From Zanthoxylum bungeanum (taxonomy: Eukaryota > Streptophyta > Magnoliopsida > Sapindales > Rutaceae), in NCBI GenBank assembly GCA_019454045.1, contig SKCR01025341.1, forward strand, positions 310,001 to 374,000: DNA of 64,000 bases, in the 5' to 3' direction. Below the pieces are notes generated by a model, which made no database searches, was not told the origin of the DNA, and saw nothing but the letters and a program-made list of their open reading frames with translations. Positions within the stretch are counted from its first letter, which is position 1. Each line of letters begins with the position of its first letter. Made by a program: the position numbers and the translations under genes. Below are positions 1 through 10,820 of this stretch, piece by piece.

Positions 1-124
1 CTTCTGGTTCGTCTCATGAAGTTTCTGAGAACCTGAAACACAAGAAAACAAAAACAATAAGTAAAAAGAAATTAGATACAAGTAACGTATCTAACCCCTA
101 AACTAATAGTAAAAGATAAATAAG
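1..124 (-). mobile_element. Athila-0: start of internal leader
   Basis: Sequence just downstream of the primer site of an Athila-type Ty3 element on the minus strand. It closely matches the same part of Athila-1 (about 26500-26615). The gag and pol of this copy lie to the left, outside the window. Confidence 0.75.
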
Positions 125-142
125 TCCCCGGCAACGGCGCCA
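125..142 (-). other. Primer binding site, tRNA-Asp type (Athila-0)
   Basis: On the minus strand this reads TGGCGCCGTTGCCGGGGA, matching the 3' end of plant tRNA-Asp over 18 bases. A tRNA-Asp primer site a few bases from the LTR is typical of Athila/Tat elements. It fixes the strand as minus and shows that the LTR to its right is the 5' LTR. Confidence 0.85.
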
Positions 143-920
143 CAAACTTGACCGACGTAAACACACACGTATAGCGCAAGCGCACGTATCGTTCAAGTAG
201 TATAAAAATATCAATCCCACGAGGACTTAATATATAATCTATTAATTTTATGAGGTCAAATGATTACTAGTATCTAACAGGTTGTTTGATTGATTTGAAA
301 TGGTGACGATTCTAAATTTAAAAACAAGTAAATAAAATTGTTCGAAAGTAGGTTTTAAGAAAATTCAATATTAAAAACTATCTAGGGTTGTGATTTCTTC
401 CAATATCATTTTAAAGATGAAGTGGTTATCTTAAAGTTGGGTAATATATTGATTTATTAACCTGGAACACTAAATTATGTGTAAGCCTCTGTCGATGGTC
501 AGACACAAATACCCAGTTTAACCCAATTGAACCATATGTCTATGTCAACCAAATTATATGGATTCATTAAGTTTAAGTTCCAATTATGGCTACCCCCGCC
601 CGACAGGTATATGTCTATCCTGTAAGGAAATCTATTAAAGGGTTATCTATCCTCAAGGAAGATCGTGGACTATTAAGTCTAAGGTCTTAAACTTAAAATC
701 CCTATGTCTAGTTCATTTTAAGTTTCCCAGTTCAATTTTATTAATGGCCAGTTAATGAAAAAGCATTAAGATTAAGACTCAATAAATAAATCTTTATATT
801 ACCCAAGCTATAATCTAACCCCTTATAAACCGGTGATATTGGATTTCATCACAACCCCAGATAACTGGCTTAGTTACGACACATATTTACGGGTAGTAAA
901 AATTTAAATAAAATAAAAGA

Positions 921-1090
921 CATAAAGTAAAATACTGAAAAGTAAATTGCTGAAAGTAAATTTCTGAAAGTAAATTGCTGAAAAGTAAATTACTGAAAAG
1001 TAAAAACTGAAAATTAAAGAAAGAAAAGTATTGTGCGTAAAAGTAAATTGCGGAAAGTAAAAACTGAAAAGTAAAGAAAAGAAAGTGCGA
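921..1090. repeat. Short tandem repeat in Athila-0 LTR
   Basis: About nine degenerate copies of a 15-18-base unit of the form CTGAAAAGTAAATTG. The minus strand is open here only because the unit lacks stop codons in that frame; it is not a gene. Confidence 0.8.
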
Positions 1091-1236
1091 AAGCGGAAAT
1101 TAATTACTGAAAGCTGTAAATAAACAAAAATATACAATCTTCTTAGTATTCTTAAGGAATTCCTTAGAAGAAAGTATGAATTTTACAAATGAAATGGCTT
1201 GGTATTTATAGGCAAAAATTTGCCTCCATCAAATCA

Positions 1237-1320
1237 TCCACCAAATCAATTATTAATTGCTCCACTAATTGCTCCACTAATTGCTCCACCAAATCCATTA
1301 TTAATTGCTCCACTAATCTC
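1237..1320. repeat. 12-base tandem repeat in Athila-0 LTR
   Basis: Repeats of ATTGCTCCACTA and close variants. Slippage-type repeat with no coding meaning. Confidence 0.75.
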
Positions 1321-1841
1321 TTATCATGTTTGGTGATGATTGATGATTTGATGATTTTTATTATTTATTTATTAATTTATTATTTTGCTTTGAAAATGAT
1401 TGAAAGTGACTTTAATAATTACACACAACACACTTCTGGATGGTTTATCAATTTCGGGCATGAAATCTTCAGAATTCGAAATTATTTTGTCTTTAAAACT
1501 GTAGATCTTTGAGTCTTCTTTAATCTGGAACTTAAATCAGCTCAATCCGATATCGGAGTAAAAGGTTATGCCCAAATTACGACAGATGCACAAAATTGGA
1601 ATTTCCAAAACTGCACTTCGTTAAAACGCCCTTTCAAGTTTCCAATCTCCAAAATTAAAATATCAAGTCCAATAATTGCCCTTATTTGACCCATATTTCA
1701 TCCTAAATGATTTCATTGGGACCGGTATTATTTTATCTGCAAAATAAAATAAAACACATCAAAACGTTCATCAAACCCGAGAAACTAAACAAAATATTAA
1801 GTTAAAGGGGCGGTAAATATTGATATATTTTCCGCTCATCA

Positions 1842-2217
1842 GCTGTTCCCGGTCCAACGGCTAACAGAACCTCATATCACACTTGCATAAGTATCCAATA
1901 CTTAAATATATATGAACTATGCCGTTAAGCTTCCATAACGCGCACAAGTGTAATATTAGCCTATTCCACATTATCGATGTCCAGTCTCGATAATACTATG
2001 ACTAGGGATATTTAATGATTAAACCTTTCGTGGATTAATATTGTCTTATATCTTATTAATCTGGTACTAATCATATGAACTTGTATCATTTATATATATC
2101 CAAGTAATCCAATTACAGAATGATAAAAGAGTAATTTCATTTGTCATATAGTTAATTTGCACAAAGAACACCATGTCTTTTAAAAATAGTGATGCAATGG
2201 GTCATAATTGTCCAACA
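1842..2217 (-). repeat. Copia-1 3' LTR, partial
   Basis: Matches the right-hand 370 bases of the Copia-2 LTRs (about 48150-48529 and 60560-60928), including the terminal AATTGTCCAACA. The remainder was displaced to the left by Athila-0. Confidence 0.85.
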
Positions 2218-2232
2218 ATCTCCCACTTGGCC
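2218..2232 (-). other. Polypurine tract of Copia-1
   Basis: On the minus strand GGCCAAGTGGGAGAT directly precedes the LTR start TGTTGGAC, the expected plus-strand priming site of a copia element. The same tract is at 48530-48544 and near 50170. Confidence 0.85.
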
Positions 2233-4056
2233 TATAGTCAATCACTCAAGTGTCCAACACTTGAACTATGTACGGGTCACTCATACTTATCCTGCGATAT
2301 CGCTTTCGTCAGCGGATATACAAGGTTATCATCTGATGCGATTTTTCGATCTTCACATCGCCACGATGTGTGATCTCTCGAATTAGATGAAACCATTGAA
2401 GTACATACTTGGATCATTGATGAGACCGTAATTCCTTAGCCTGTGCTGTAGCCCAGCTCAGCTGCTAACAAAACTACTCATAATCCAATTAGGAATTTTA
2501 TAGATCCAAAATGCTTCTTTTCCTGCCTCAGCCGCAGTAATGTATTCCGCTTTTGTTGTTGAATTGGCAACATTATCTTGCTTGGAAGATTTCCAGCTCA
2601 CTGTTCCGTTGTTCAAACAAAATATGTACCCTTATTGCGACTTACAGTCGTCTTTATCGATTTGGAAACTTGCAACGGTGAACCCAGTCACCTCAAGTTC
2701 TCCATCTTCATAAATTAAGAAAGCATCCTTAGTTCGTCTAAGATACTAAAGGATGTTCTTTACATCAATCCAGTGACCATCACCTGGATCAGCCTGATAG
2801 TGACTGCAGATGCTCAAAGCATATGAAACACCAGGTCGCGTACATATCATGGCATGTATGATTGATCCGACTGCTTAAGCGAACAGGATCCGATTAATTG
2901 AATCCCTCTCATCTTAATTTTTAGGACACATGTCATTTAAATAGAGAGACGCCATGTGACACTGGAAGCAACCCCTTCTGGGCTGATCCATGCTGAATCT
3001 CTTCAACACTTTGTCAATGTACAATTTCTCGGAGAGTGCCAACAACTTTTAGATCTATCCCAGTAGATCCTTATTCATAGAGTAAAGGTTGCATCTCCCA
3101 AGTTTCTCATGGAGAATTTTAATGAAAGCCAAGCTTTCACTAATTTTAATATGGGAATGTCATTGCTAAGAAGCAATACATCATCAACGCATAGGACAAA
3201 TAATGTCAGTGCTCTTCCACTAACCTTCTTATATACACAATAATCATCATCGTTTTGAATGAAACCATATACCATTATGATCTTATCAAAACGTTGGTTC
3301 CAAGAACGCAATGTTTGTTTCAATCCATAAATGAATCGATTTAACTTGCAAACCTTATTTTCATATTTTGGCACGACAAAACCGTCAGGCTGTTGTATAT
3401 AAACATCCTCCAAAAGGTTTCCATTAAGGAAAGCGGTTTTGATGTCCATTTGTCATATTTCATAATCGAAATATGCAGCAATAGCAAGCATTACCTGAAT
3501 GGATTAAATCATGGCAACGGGTAAAAGGTTTCGTCGTAATCGACATCATGTTGATGAGGATACTCTTTCGCTACAAGCCTAGCTTTATACGTTTGTATGT
3601 TGCCATGCATGTCTGTCTACACCATGAAGACTCATTTGCTACCAATAGGCACAATGCCTTCTGGTACATCAACATGTGTCTAAACTTGGTTGTATACATG
3701 GAATCCATTTCGGAATTCATGGCACATTACCATGAAGTGGAGTCGATACCTTGTATCGCTTCCACATACGTAGCTGGTTTATTATCCTCAATAAGATTAA
3801 TATCTACATAGGTATGATCAGAAACCCATACCTCTTAGGTTGTTTTCTGACTCTCTCCGACCTACGCGGTTCTTGTGTATTAGAAGATTATGGAACAGTC
3901 TCATCCATGATGAACTATTCGTGTTTCGTTATGGGATCGGTGCTAGGAACAGTACCACTCTGATTTTCATCGAGCTCCACTTTCCTCTCACTTACCATTG
4001 CATTTAGGAATTCCTCTAAGGAAAATCACATGGAGAACAACAAATATTTTGTTCTC
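2233..4056 (-). pseudogene. Copia-1 reverse transcriptase and RNase H, degenerate
   Basis: Remnant of the C-terminal half of copia pol, which copies element RNA into DNA. The clearest open stretch is 3075-3449. It contains DIKTAFLNGNLLEDVY, the palm-region segment before the active site, then YGLKQTLRSWN, and VLCVDDVLLLSND, where the catalytic YVDD is CVDD. The left part (about 2400-2900) matches Copia-2 RNase H at 48770-49220 base for base over long runs but is closed by stops and small indels. The part from 3450 to 4056 is the upstream RT and linker, also frameshifted. Confidence 0.85.
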
Positions 4057-4640
4057 TTATTGGTTGTGGAAATAATATCCTTTGGTTTCCCTAGGATAAC
4101 CAATTATAAATAGGCATTTATCCGATTTGGGTTCTAGTTTGGTACTATCCAAACGTTTAACGTATGCCCAACATCCCCAAATCTTCAGGAATGAGAAACC
4201 CAGTTTCTTTCCTGTCAATATTTCATATGGAGTCTGTCCAAAAGACTTTGACGGAATCTTATTCAAAATAAGTATTGCACTATTCAATGCATATTCCGTG
4301 AAGGAAATTGGTAGCTCAGTATGACTCATCATTAACCTTACCATGTCCAATAAAGTTTGGTTTCTCTGTTCGGACACACCTTTCATTGAGGTGTTCCGGG
4401 AGGAGTCTACTGTGAAAGAATACCATACTCTTTCAAGTAATCAAGAAACTCATTGCTTAAGTATTTTCCATCACGGTCCAACCGTAATATTTTAATATTT
4501 TTGCCGGTCTATTTTTCTACTTCGTGTCGAAACTCTTTGAATTTATCAAAAGTTTCCAACTTGTGTTTCATAAGATACATATAACCATAACACGATGCAA
4601 CATCCGTAAAGGTTACGAAGTATTCATAACCACATCTAGC
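4057..4640 (-). pseudogene. Copia-1 integrase core, degenerate
   Basis: The open stretch at 4057-4386 carries the end of the copia integrase catalytic core and following region: GVSEQRNQTLLDMVR, which includes the last catalytic Glu of the DDE triad, and PYEILTGKKLGFSFLKIWGC. The remaining core (about 4390-4640) is homologous to Copia-2 at 52330-52570 but out of frame. The protein inserts element DNA into the host genome. Inactive. Confidence 0.85.
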
Positions 4641-4880
4641 CTAGCTAGACATGGGCCCACATACGTCACCATGAACGAGGGCTAATAGTTTGGTGGCACG
4701 TACACTTTTACCGCTAAAAGGCGTTTTAGGCACTTTGCCTAATAAACAAGATTCGCAGACATCATAAGATTTAGGATAAAATCCGTCCAAGTATCCACTC
4801 TTCGAAAGCGTGGATATACGAGTCTTGTTAATGTGTCTCATACAACAATGCCACAGATAAGTTTCATCTGTATTACTCAA
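4641..4880 (-). pseudogene. Copia-1 GAG-pre-integrase (zinc-binding) segment
   Basis: Open stretch of 79 codons with the copia integrase N-terminal zinc-binding pattern: LWHCCMRHINKTRI, then CESCLLGKVPKTPF, then LVHGDVCGPMSS, where the core domain begins. The usual RLGHI is RHINK here. It belongs to the same broken reading frame as the neighbouring pol parts. Confidence 0.85.
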
Positions 4881-5264
4881 TTTGAGCCTTTAGTTTGTCA
4901 TGTTATATGTTTGAGATTCATTTATATTCAAAATATAAAGACTATTATTAACATCTGCTGTACATATCAAAATGTTATCTTTATATACAAAACACCTAGT
5001 GTTCTTGAATACAAAGGTACACCCGCAACGGGTTAAACAAAATGCAGAGATGATGTTCCTTAGTCAAACTAGGTACAAAATAACATTCACCTAATGTAAT
5101 TACATGCCCCAAGGGCAGATACAAAACATAGGTCCCAACGGCCAAAACAGATACTATTGTCCCATTTCCGACTCGTAGGTTAATCTCGTCTGAAGCCATT
5201 ATCCTGCTAATCAGCTGATCCTGCACATCAGTACATATGTGAGTACCACATCGAGAATCAAAAA
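4881..5264 (-). pseudogene. Copia-1 protease region, degenerate
   Basis: Retropepsin-type aspartic protease that would cut Gag-Pol. The visible motif is FDSRCGTHIC near 5240-5265. The family's D-(S/T)-G active site is DSG in Copia-2 (FDSGCGTHIC) but DSR here, so the catalytic loop is mutated. AVGTYVLYLPLGHV and CYFVPSLT follow, and then the frame is lost. It was originally continuous with gag. Confidence 0.8.
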
Positions 5265-6179
5265 TCAATTTTTAAAACTAGTAGTGGACATGTTTATAAC
5301 AAACATACCTGAAGCCGAAGCCTTGCCCGTCTTCACTTCCTCCAACTCCGCCTTGTACTCACGGCAGTCATGCTTCCAGTGACCCTGTTTGCCATAATGT
5401 AGGTAGATGTCTTGGGATATGTCCTTAGTCCACCTAGAAGACTGTGATGATTTAGCCTTGCCCCTTTTCTTCCTTTTCTTCACACCCCCAGAAGCCTTCG
5501 GCCAAGCCTTGGCCATCTGGGATGTCGAAGTAAGGTGTGCCTCGTGCTTCTTGCCCTTCAGAAGCTCTGGCTCTGCTTCTTTCAGCATCGCCAATAACTC
5601 TCCAAGATTTTTCTCTTGGTTCATCATATTATAGTTTATGATGAACTCGCCCCAGCAATCGGGCAAAGACTGTAAGATCAAATCTATAGAAGTCTCGGCC
5701 ATGAAGGTTATGCCCAGCTGACCTAGCTGTTCAATGTCAGCAATCATCTGTGACACACAGTGCTCGACAGACATACCCTCTGACATACGCGAGCGAAAGA
5801 GCTTCTTGTGCAATTCGTGCTTCTGAGATCTAAGATTAGATCTGTGAAGATCCTTCAATTTCAACATCATACTATAAGGATCCAATCCTTTGTTCTGACG
5901 ACGAAATTGAGGAGTCATTTCGGCAAGCATAACGAATTGAGCACTAAAGTTATCATCATGATGAGTCTTCCAAAGCTCATGCTCTACTATTTGCTCAACT
6001 TCAGGCTCAGGCTCGAGAGGTTTCTCTATAACATAGAGTAACTTCTCAGCCCCCAGGACTATCCTGAGGTTCATCTCCCAATCTGGAAAATTGGAGTCGT
6101 TAAAGACATTATCGCCCATGATGATGTCCCTAACGCTAATCTTTCCAGCCATCTCGATTGCAATAGTCCAACTATTCAA
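5265..6179 (-). pseudogene. Copia-1 gag, nearly full length, stop at gag-pol join
   Basis: An open frame of 304 codons for the capsid/nucleocapsid protein. The start MNSWTIAIEMAGK is shared with Copia-2 (MNSLTIAIKMAGK), which supports this ATG. The UBN2-type capsid region includes FPDWEMNLRIVLG, HELWKTHHDD and MIADIEQLGQLG. A basic KKRKKRGKAK stretch and a CCHC knuckle follow, with the first two cysteines changed to tyrosine (YLHYGKQGHWKHDC). In Copia-2 the sequence after SFKN continues with Trp into protease. Here that TGG is TGA, so this stop is a nonsense mutation inside a former gag-pol frame. Confidence 0.85.
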
Positions 6180-8371
6180 TCAACGATTTTGGGTACACTC
6201 AAAATGTAATGGTTACTATAGTCCAACTATATAACCAACTACAAATAGAGTAGTGTCTTGTACAGTCTAACTGTTCAAAGAAAGCAATATTCGATATTAG
6301 TCCAACTTATATATTTATAACAACGATAAATAAATTAAAAGAGCGCGTGTAAGCAAGTATTAAACGAAATTACAAATTTAATACTGGCCTCCCACTAATT
6401 TTCGACGAGCCTCTAACCCTCTGTGGAGTACTCGGGAAACCTTGTTTCCTAGTGGGCTAGGATCCCATTAAATAACACACAACCTTGACTTTGGGCAACA
6501 AGCTGTATGAAACTTAACTAGGTAGATCTCTAAGATCAATTGGATCTCGTCCAATTCCTAGATCCGGTAGGTGGACCTCCAAGTCCGAGATATATATCCA
6601 ATATATATTTCCTAACCTTTTCCTCTGAATCAACTAAGCCTTGGCTTTGGCTCAACAAGCTTAATGATTCCAGTTAAGCGTGACCCATTGACAGTGGGAA
6701 AGCTTCGTAATCCACGTCGATGAACTAGAAGTGACCTTGACTTTGGCCAACAAGTCACAACCGCCCAAGACATGCGATATAGAATAACGCTTTTGTGGTT
6801 CAAACACATCCGCGATGGACAATGGTCTTGACTTTGGCCAACAAACCAATGCCAATCTTGGATCTTGAGAGAGAACCACTCAATGGAATGAAAAACGCTT
6901 AATATTTGAGTGAGGGTTTTTCGCGTAAATTGGCAACCAATTTATTATCTTTGATTAGGTCTAATCATACACCCTTAAACATGCATTCTAAAAGCATAAT
7001 AAGGCACGATTAAAATAATAATGATATGCGGATGGATATATAACAATCTTTGTTCCTAGAACAAATATCTCATTTTCCTCTCTTCCGCTAGCACTTTACA
7101 TACTTCTACCCAATTACATAATACATTAAAGAAACCTCATTTACATTGAGGGGAATTGGTGAGAAGAGAAATACAAAGAGTAAAGAGATAGTAGGTTGGA
7201 CACGCATGTCCAATTTAATAAATAAGTACCATACTTACAGTAATTTCCAAAATTGCCCCCACCCATCTAATATCCATCCGATATACATTATTCATATAAA
7301 CACATCCAAGTATTCACACAAAGCATGCTGTCAATCAATCTAATCCAATTAATTAATCTTTGATTAATGACCATCCAATGTTCAAACAACGATTTGATTT
7401 GCGCGAGTCCAACTCGTTTAAGAATAAATACTCAAAGTACATATTCTTGAATAATATCGAACTACAATTTTAAATCCAATTTAAATTGTATCCAATATTA
7501 ATTCATGTTTAATTCCAAATTAAATAATTACACTTTTAAAAGTGCCTTTTAGACTTGGATTCCAAATCCAATCTTAATGGGTCTCAAAGGCCCAATTAGT
7601 ATCCAATACTATTCAATTAAAGTCCAATGGACTTTCAATTAATTCTTTAGGCATGGGCTTTGGCCATTATGGATAAAACCCAAGATGCCAAGGCCCAAAT
7701 ATGAATCACCATATGCCAAAAATCAATTTAGGGCCATTAGGCTCAATTAAATTTTTAAAGGCCCAAAAGTCATGTTTGGACTTTATGGAAATGGTTTTAG
7801 GCCCAATTGGATTCAACCCAATTGTCCAAAACCATACTTGGCCCAACCAAGCCCATTAAGCCAAATTACAATAAATTAAATTAATACATTATTCTAAATT
7901 ACATATTAATCCAATTCAAGTGTAATTAACATAATTAATCAACTAATCTAATGTTTCCAAAACACTAATTAATCTAATTAATCATGCTCATTAATTCCAA
8001 TTCATGTCCAATACAAATTGAAGCAAAATCAATTCTACAACATGCTTAGGCTCACGGTAATGGCAAAGATATTATCATGCAATTTGATTTCAATCTAATT
8101 AAATCAACATTTAACATACATTTCATGGCAACAACACATCCAATTGCTAATTTTCAAAAAATCACCATGAACACTACATAGGGTTCCATTCGGCCATGGC
8201 TTAGGATTTGGGGAATTTTTTATCCAATCAATTTCACAAATCCAATTATGCAAAAATCCAATTCATCATCATCCAACCACAACCAAACAATCAATTTCGA
8301 TTTTTCACACTCCAAGCATAAAATCCCCAAATTAAAGTTTGGAACCCTAAAATTCAAATCAAGCTTAGGAT
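6180..8371 (-). other. Copia-1 long untranslated leader
   Basis: About 2.2 kb between gag and the primer site with no credible gene. It holds four copies of a motif close to CTTGACTTTGGCCAACAA (near 6484, 6640, 6735 and 6826) and, at 7560-7870, a cluster of GGCCCA/TGGGCC hexamers. The same leader occurs in Copia-2 (54086-58973), where it is interrupted by a solo LTR. Confidence 0.7.
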
Positions 8372-8384
8372 GGCTCTGATACCA
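8372..8384 (-). other. Primer binding site, tRNA-iMet type (Copia-1)
   Basis: On the minus strand TGGTATCAGAGCC, the standard plant copia primer site complementary to initiator tRNA-Met, one base from the LTR end. Confidence 0.9.
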
Positions 8385-8385
8385 T

Positions 8386-9853
8386 TGTTAGTGTCCTAGA
8401 CAAGCCAATGATCTCTAAACAAGATTTATGTGTGAATAAAATCAAAGAACGTTGCGGAAAAAACTTACAATGATCGGATGAAGTTCAAGATTTTTTCTTC
8501 GTTGTAGAAGCTCCAAGCTTTGTGAATGAGTTCCAAACTCTTGGGTGAGTTTCCCTATCACCTTTTTTGAGTCCTTATGTGCTAGCAAGAACAAAAATTG
8601 AAGCAAAAATTTACCATGCAAGAGTTGCAATATTCGGCCATGAGAGAAGAAAATGGGAGAGATAGTGAATAGTTCCTAACTTGTAAAAAGTGTGTGTGTT
8701 TTGACCAAACAGATGCCTTTTTAAAGAAGCCAACTACTTCCATCACAAATAGTGACTTGTGATGTAAGTTGTGGGTCCCACCCATTTATGAATTCTAAAT
8801 TCAAGTTGGTTTACACAACACACTTTGGGCCCGGTTCGTTTAATCCGACTAAACGAATTTCTGTCGATTCGTAATTAAATCTAATTTAATTAAATAATAA
8901 TACCCAGTAAAATTATTACGGAAGTCGCTTACGAATTAATTCCAAATTAATTCGTTCGCTTGAATTAAAATCCAATTTTAATTCCGTATTGAAATCCAAT
9001 TTCAATTAATATATCCAATATATTATTTTAGCCCAATAAATAAATTAAATAGTAAAATCCAATTTAACTATTAAATTTACTTTGCCGATTAATTCCAAAT
9101 TAATTGTGTTCTCTCTTTTAAACGAATTAATCCCAGATTAATTATTGACGCAATTAATCCCTGATTAATTTTCTCTTTGATAATTAATCACAGATTAATT
9201 ATTGCCGTAATTAATCCCAGATTAATTTTCTCTCTCATAATTAATCCCAAATTAATTCTGTTCGAGTCAAATGTCATCGGTGAATCTTTGGGAAGCGACC
9301 CAAGAGATTTCTGGATATGTTGGCAGTAAATACGGTTGTCGAACTATCCGACACGTGCGTACATGGTACCACGTTCTTATCGATTTACAAGACATGGTTG
9401 GCTTCTAGCAAAGCACTGTGCCTACCCAATTCTCCATAAATATATTCAACATGGAATATATATATTCTCTATCAGGCGTAGTATACAGTGTATTGCGTAT
9501 TACGATCCAGTATCTGATGCCACATGCTAGGCCTGGGGCTGGAATTGTGTCTGCCCCGTACGAAGCATATATCAGATCACTAGTAACTAGTCTCTGTAAT
9601 CGGATAATCATGACCTAGTTATACTATCCCGATAGCTATAGCATTTAAGAGTACTAGTTCTTTATCCATGCGTGATCATCATCTCCATATGACTGAAGTG
9701 ATACTTCCATCTTGACATCACACCCAATACACTATGATTCTCAGTATACCAAGAAGAGGCGTACACAAACCTGTTAAAGCTCCAGAAGATCAAAACCAAA
9801 GTATACTGATTGTCGCAAGTATTAGCGATGCAAGTCTCAGGTTAAGACCACAT
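8386..9853 (-). repeat. Copia-1 5' LTR, right end missing
   Basis: Collinear with the Copia-2 LTR (58989-60928) from the terminal TGTTAG near the primer site to GATGCAAGTCTCAGGTTAAG. Similarity stops at about 9853. It contains several short palindromes of the form ATTAATCCCAGATTAAT at 9087-9255. The last 370 bases of the LTR, present in relatives, are missing and replaced by an inverted fragment. Confidence 0.8.
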
Positions 9854-10241
9854 AAGCTTGATGTGAGTAGTTGGCTTGCATTTAATGAATTCTTTTCATT
9901 ACACCAACCTCATTTTTGGAAAACACACAACACACACTTGTTTTGGAAACAAAGAACTATTCATCTTCTCTCCCTCTTCTACCAAGGCCGAAAGTTGTCT
10001 TCTTGGAGGAGAAAAATTTCCTTCTTTTTGTGTTCAAGCTAGCACTTAAATGAGTCAAAGAAAGATGATAAGGAAACTCACCCAAGAGTTTGGAACTCAA
10101 ATGCAAGGCTTCGAGCTTCATCTTCAAAGAAAGTTTTGAATTTTTCTCATCCGATCAAAGTGAGTATTTCCACAACTTTATTTGATCTTATTCACACACA
10201 AATCTTGTTTAGGATCCTTGGGCATGTCTAGGACACTAACA
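9854..10241 (+). repeat. Inverted copia LTR end
   Basis: This 390-base piece reads, on the plus strand, like the last part of the same copia LTR family: GAGTTTGGAACTC, then TCCGATCAAAGTGAG, then GTCTAGGACACTAACA. It is an inverted, diverged copy of 8386-8745. Its right edge abuts Athila-1 LTR sequence directly, with no primer site. It is either a truncated opposite-strand LTR or the product of an inverted duplication. Confidence 0.75.
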
Positions 10242-10808
10242 TTCACCCCAGCGGAAAGAAATTACCTACTCATGCTTTAAGTAAAACACATACAATTTTA
10301 TTGCTAAAATAAAAATTAAATACAAGAAAGCTGAAAATAAACAAACAAGATACTCTCTTCTTAGTATTCTAAGAAATTCCCCAGAAAAAAGTATGAATTT
10401 TCCTTCTGAATTCAGCCTCAATTTATAGGCTCCAAAATCACCACGCGTTGTGACGCGTGCTACAATACTGTACAAGTGTCGACAGCTCAATAATTGTCTC
10501 GGCAACACGACGCGTTTAGGGTTGGCATCGCGACGCGGGTTGCTGACGTCATGATGATGAATGAGATGACGCGTGTCAGCAGCTAGATTATTGGTTGCGC
10601 GTCCCGACTCGTGGACAAAAAATTTCCAATATTGCCATTTTTGATCCGAATTTTGCCGTTTTAGTCCCGATTCGATTCCAGTGAGTTCCGAAACTTTATT
10701 TATTTGTAAAATAACACAAAACACATAAAAATATTCACAATACCCGAGAAACTATACAAAATATTAAGTAAAAATGGCGGTAAATATTGATATATATTCC
10801 GCTTATCA
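10242..10808 (-). repeat. Athila-1 3' LTR, partial
   Basis: Matches 27738-28303 of the 5' LTR, including ACCTACTCATGCTTTAAGT and the terminal CCGCTTATCA. The rest was separated by Copia-1. It carries CGCGACGC-type palindromes like its partner. Confidence 0.85.
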
Positions 10809-10820
10809 CACCCCCAAACC
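10809..10820 (-). other. Polypurine tract of Athila-1
   Basis: On the minus strand GGTTTGGGGGTG precedes the LTR start TGATAAGCGG. Typical purine-rich priming site. Confidence 0.85.

Larger units (their letters stand above)
149..1841 (-). repeat. Athila-0 5' LTR
   Basis: LTR of about 1.69 kb with TG...CA ends. On the minus strand it starts TGATGAGCGG and ends six bases from the primer site. It carries two simple tandem stretches (about 921-1090 and 1237-1320). Its right edge abuts a truncated copia LTR at 1842, so this element inserted into Copia-1. The matching target duplication would lie outside the window. It is the same subfamily as the LTR remnant at 28304-28789. Confidence 0.8.
1842..10241 (-). 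mobile_element. Copia-1, Ty1/copia element, degenerate
   Basis: Minus-strand Ty1/copia element. From right to left it has a 5' LTR, tRNA-iMet primer site, long leader, gag, protease, integrase, RT, RNase H, polypurine tract and a partial 3' LTR. Protein similarity and the LTR of about 1.9 kb in its relative Copia-2 suggest the Angela/Tork group. It lies inside the 3' LTR of Athila-1 and was itself entered by Athila-0. Pol is broken by many stops and frameshifts, so it is a dead copy. Confidence 0.85.

Noticed and set aside
2173..2386. Plus-strand ORFs over the Copia-1 3' LTR and RNase H
   Set aside because: Antisense shadows of the minus-strand copia pol and LTR; no domain.
9336..9618. ORFs in both strands within the Copia-1 LTR (also 47518-48112, 60094-60511)
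   Set aside because: They lie in the LTR, recur with frameshifts in each copy and have no recognisable domain.
10266..10724. 152-codon minus-strand ORF in the Athila-1 3' LTR
   Set aside because: Lies within the LTR and matches a frameshifted, shorter ORF in the 5' LTR; no domain and not conserved as protein.
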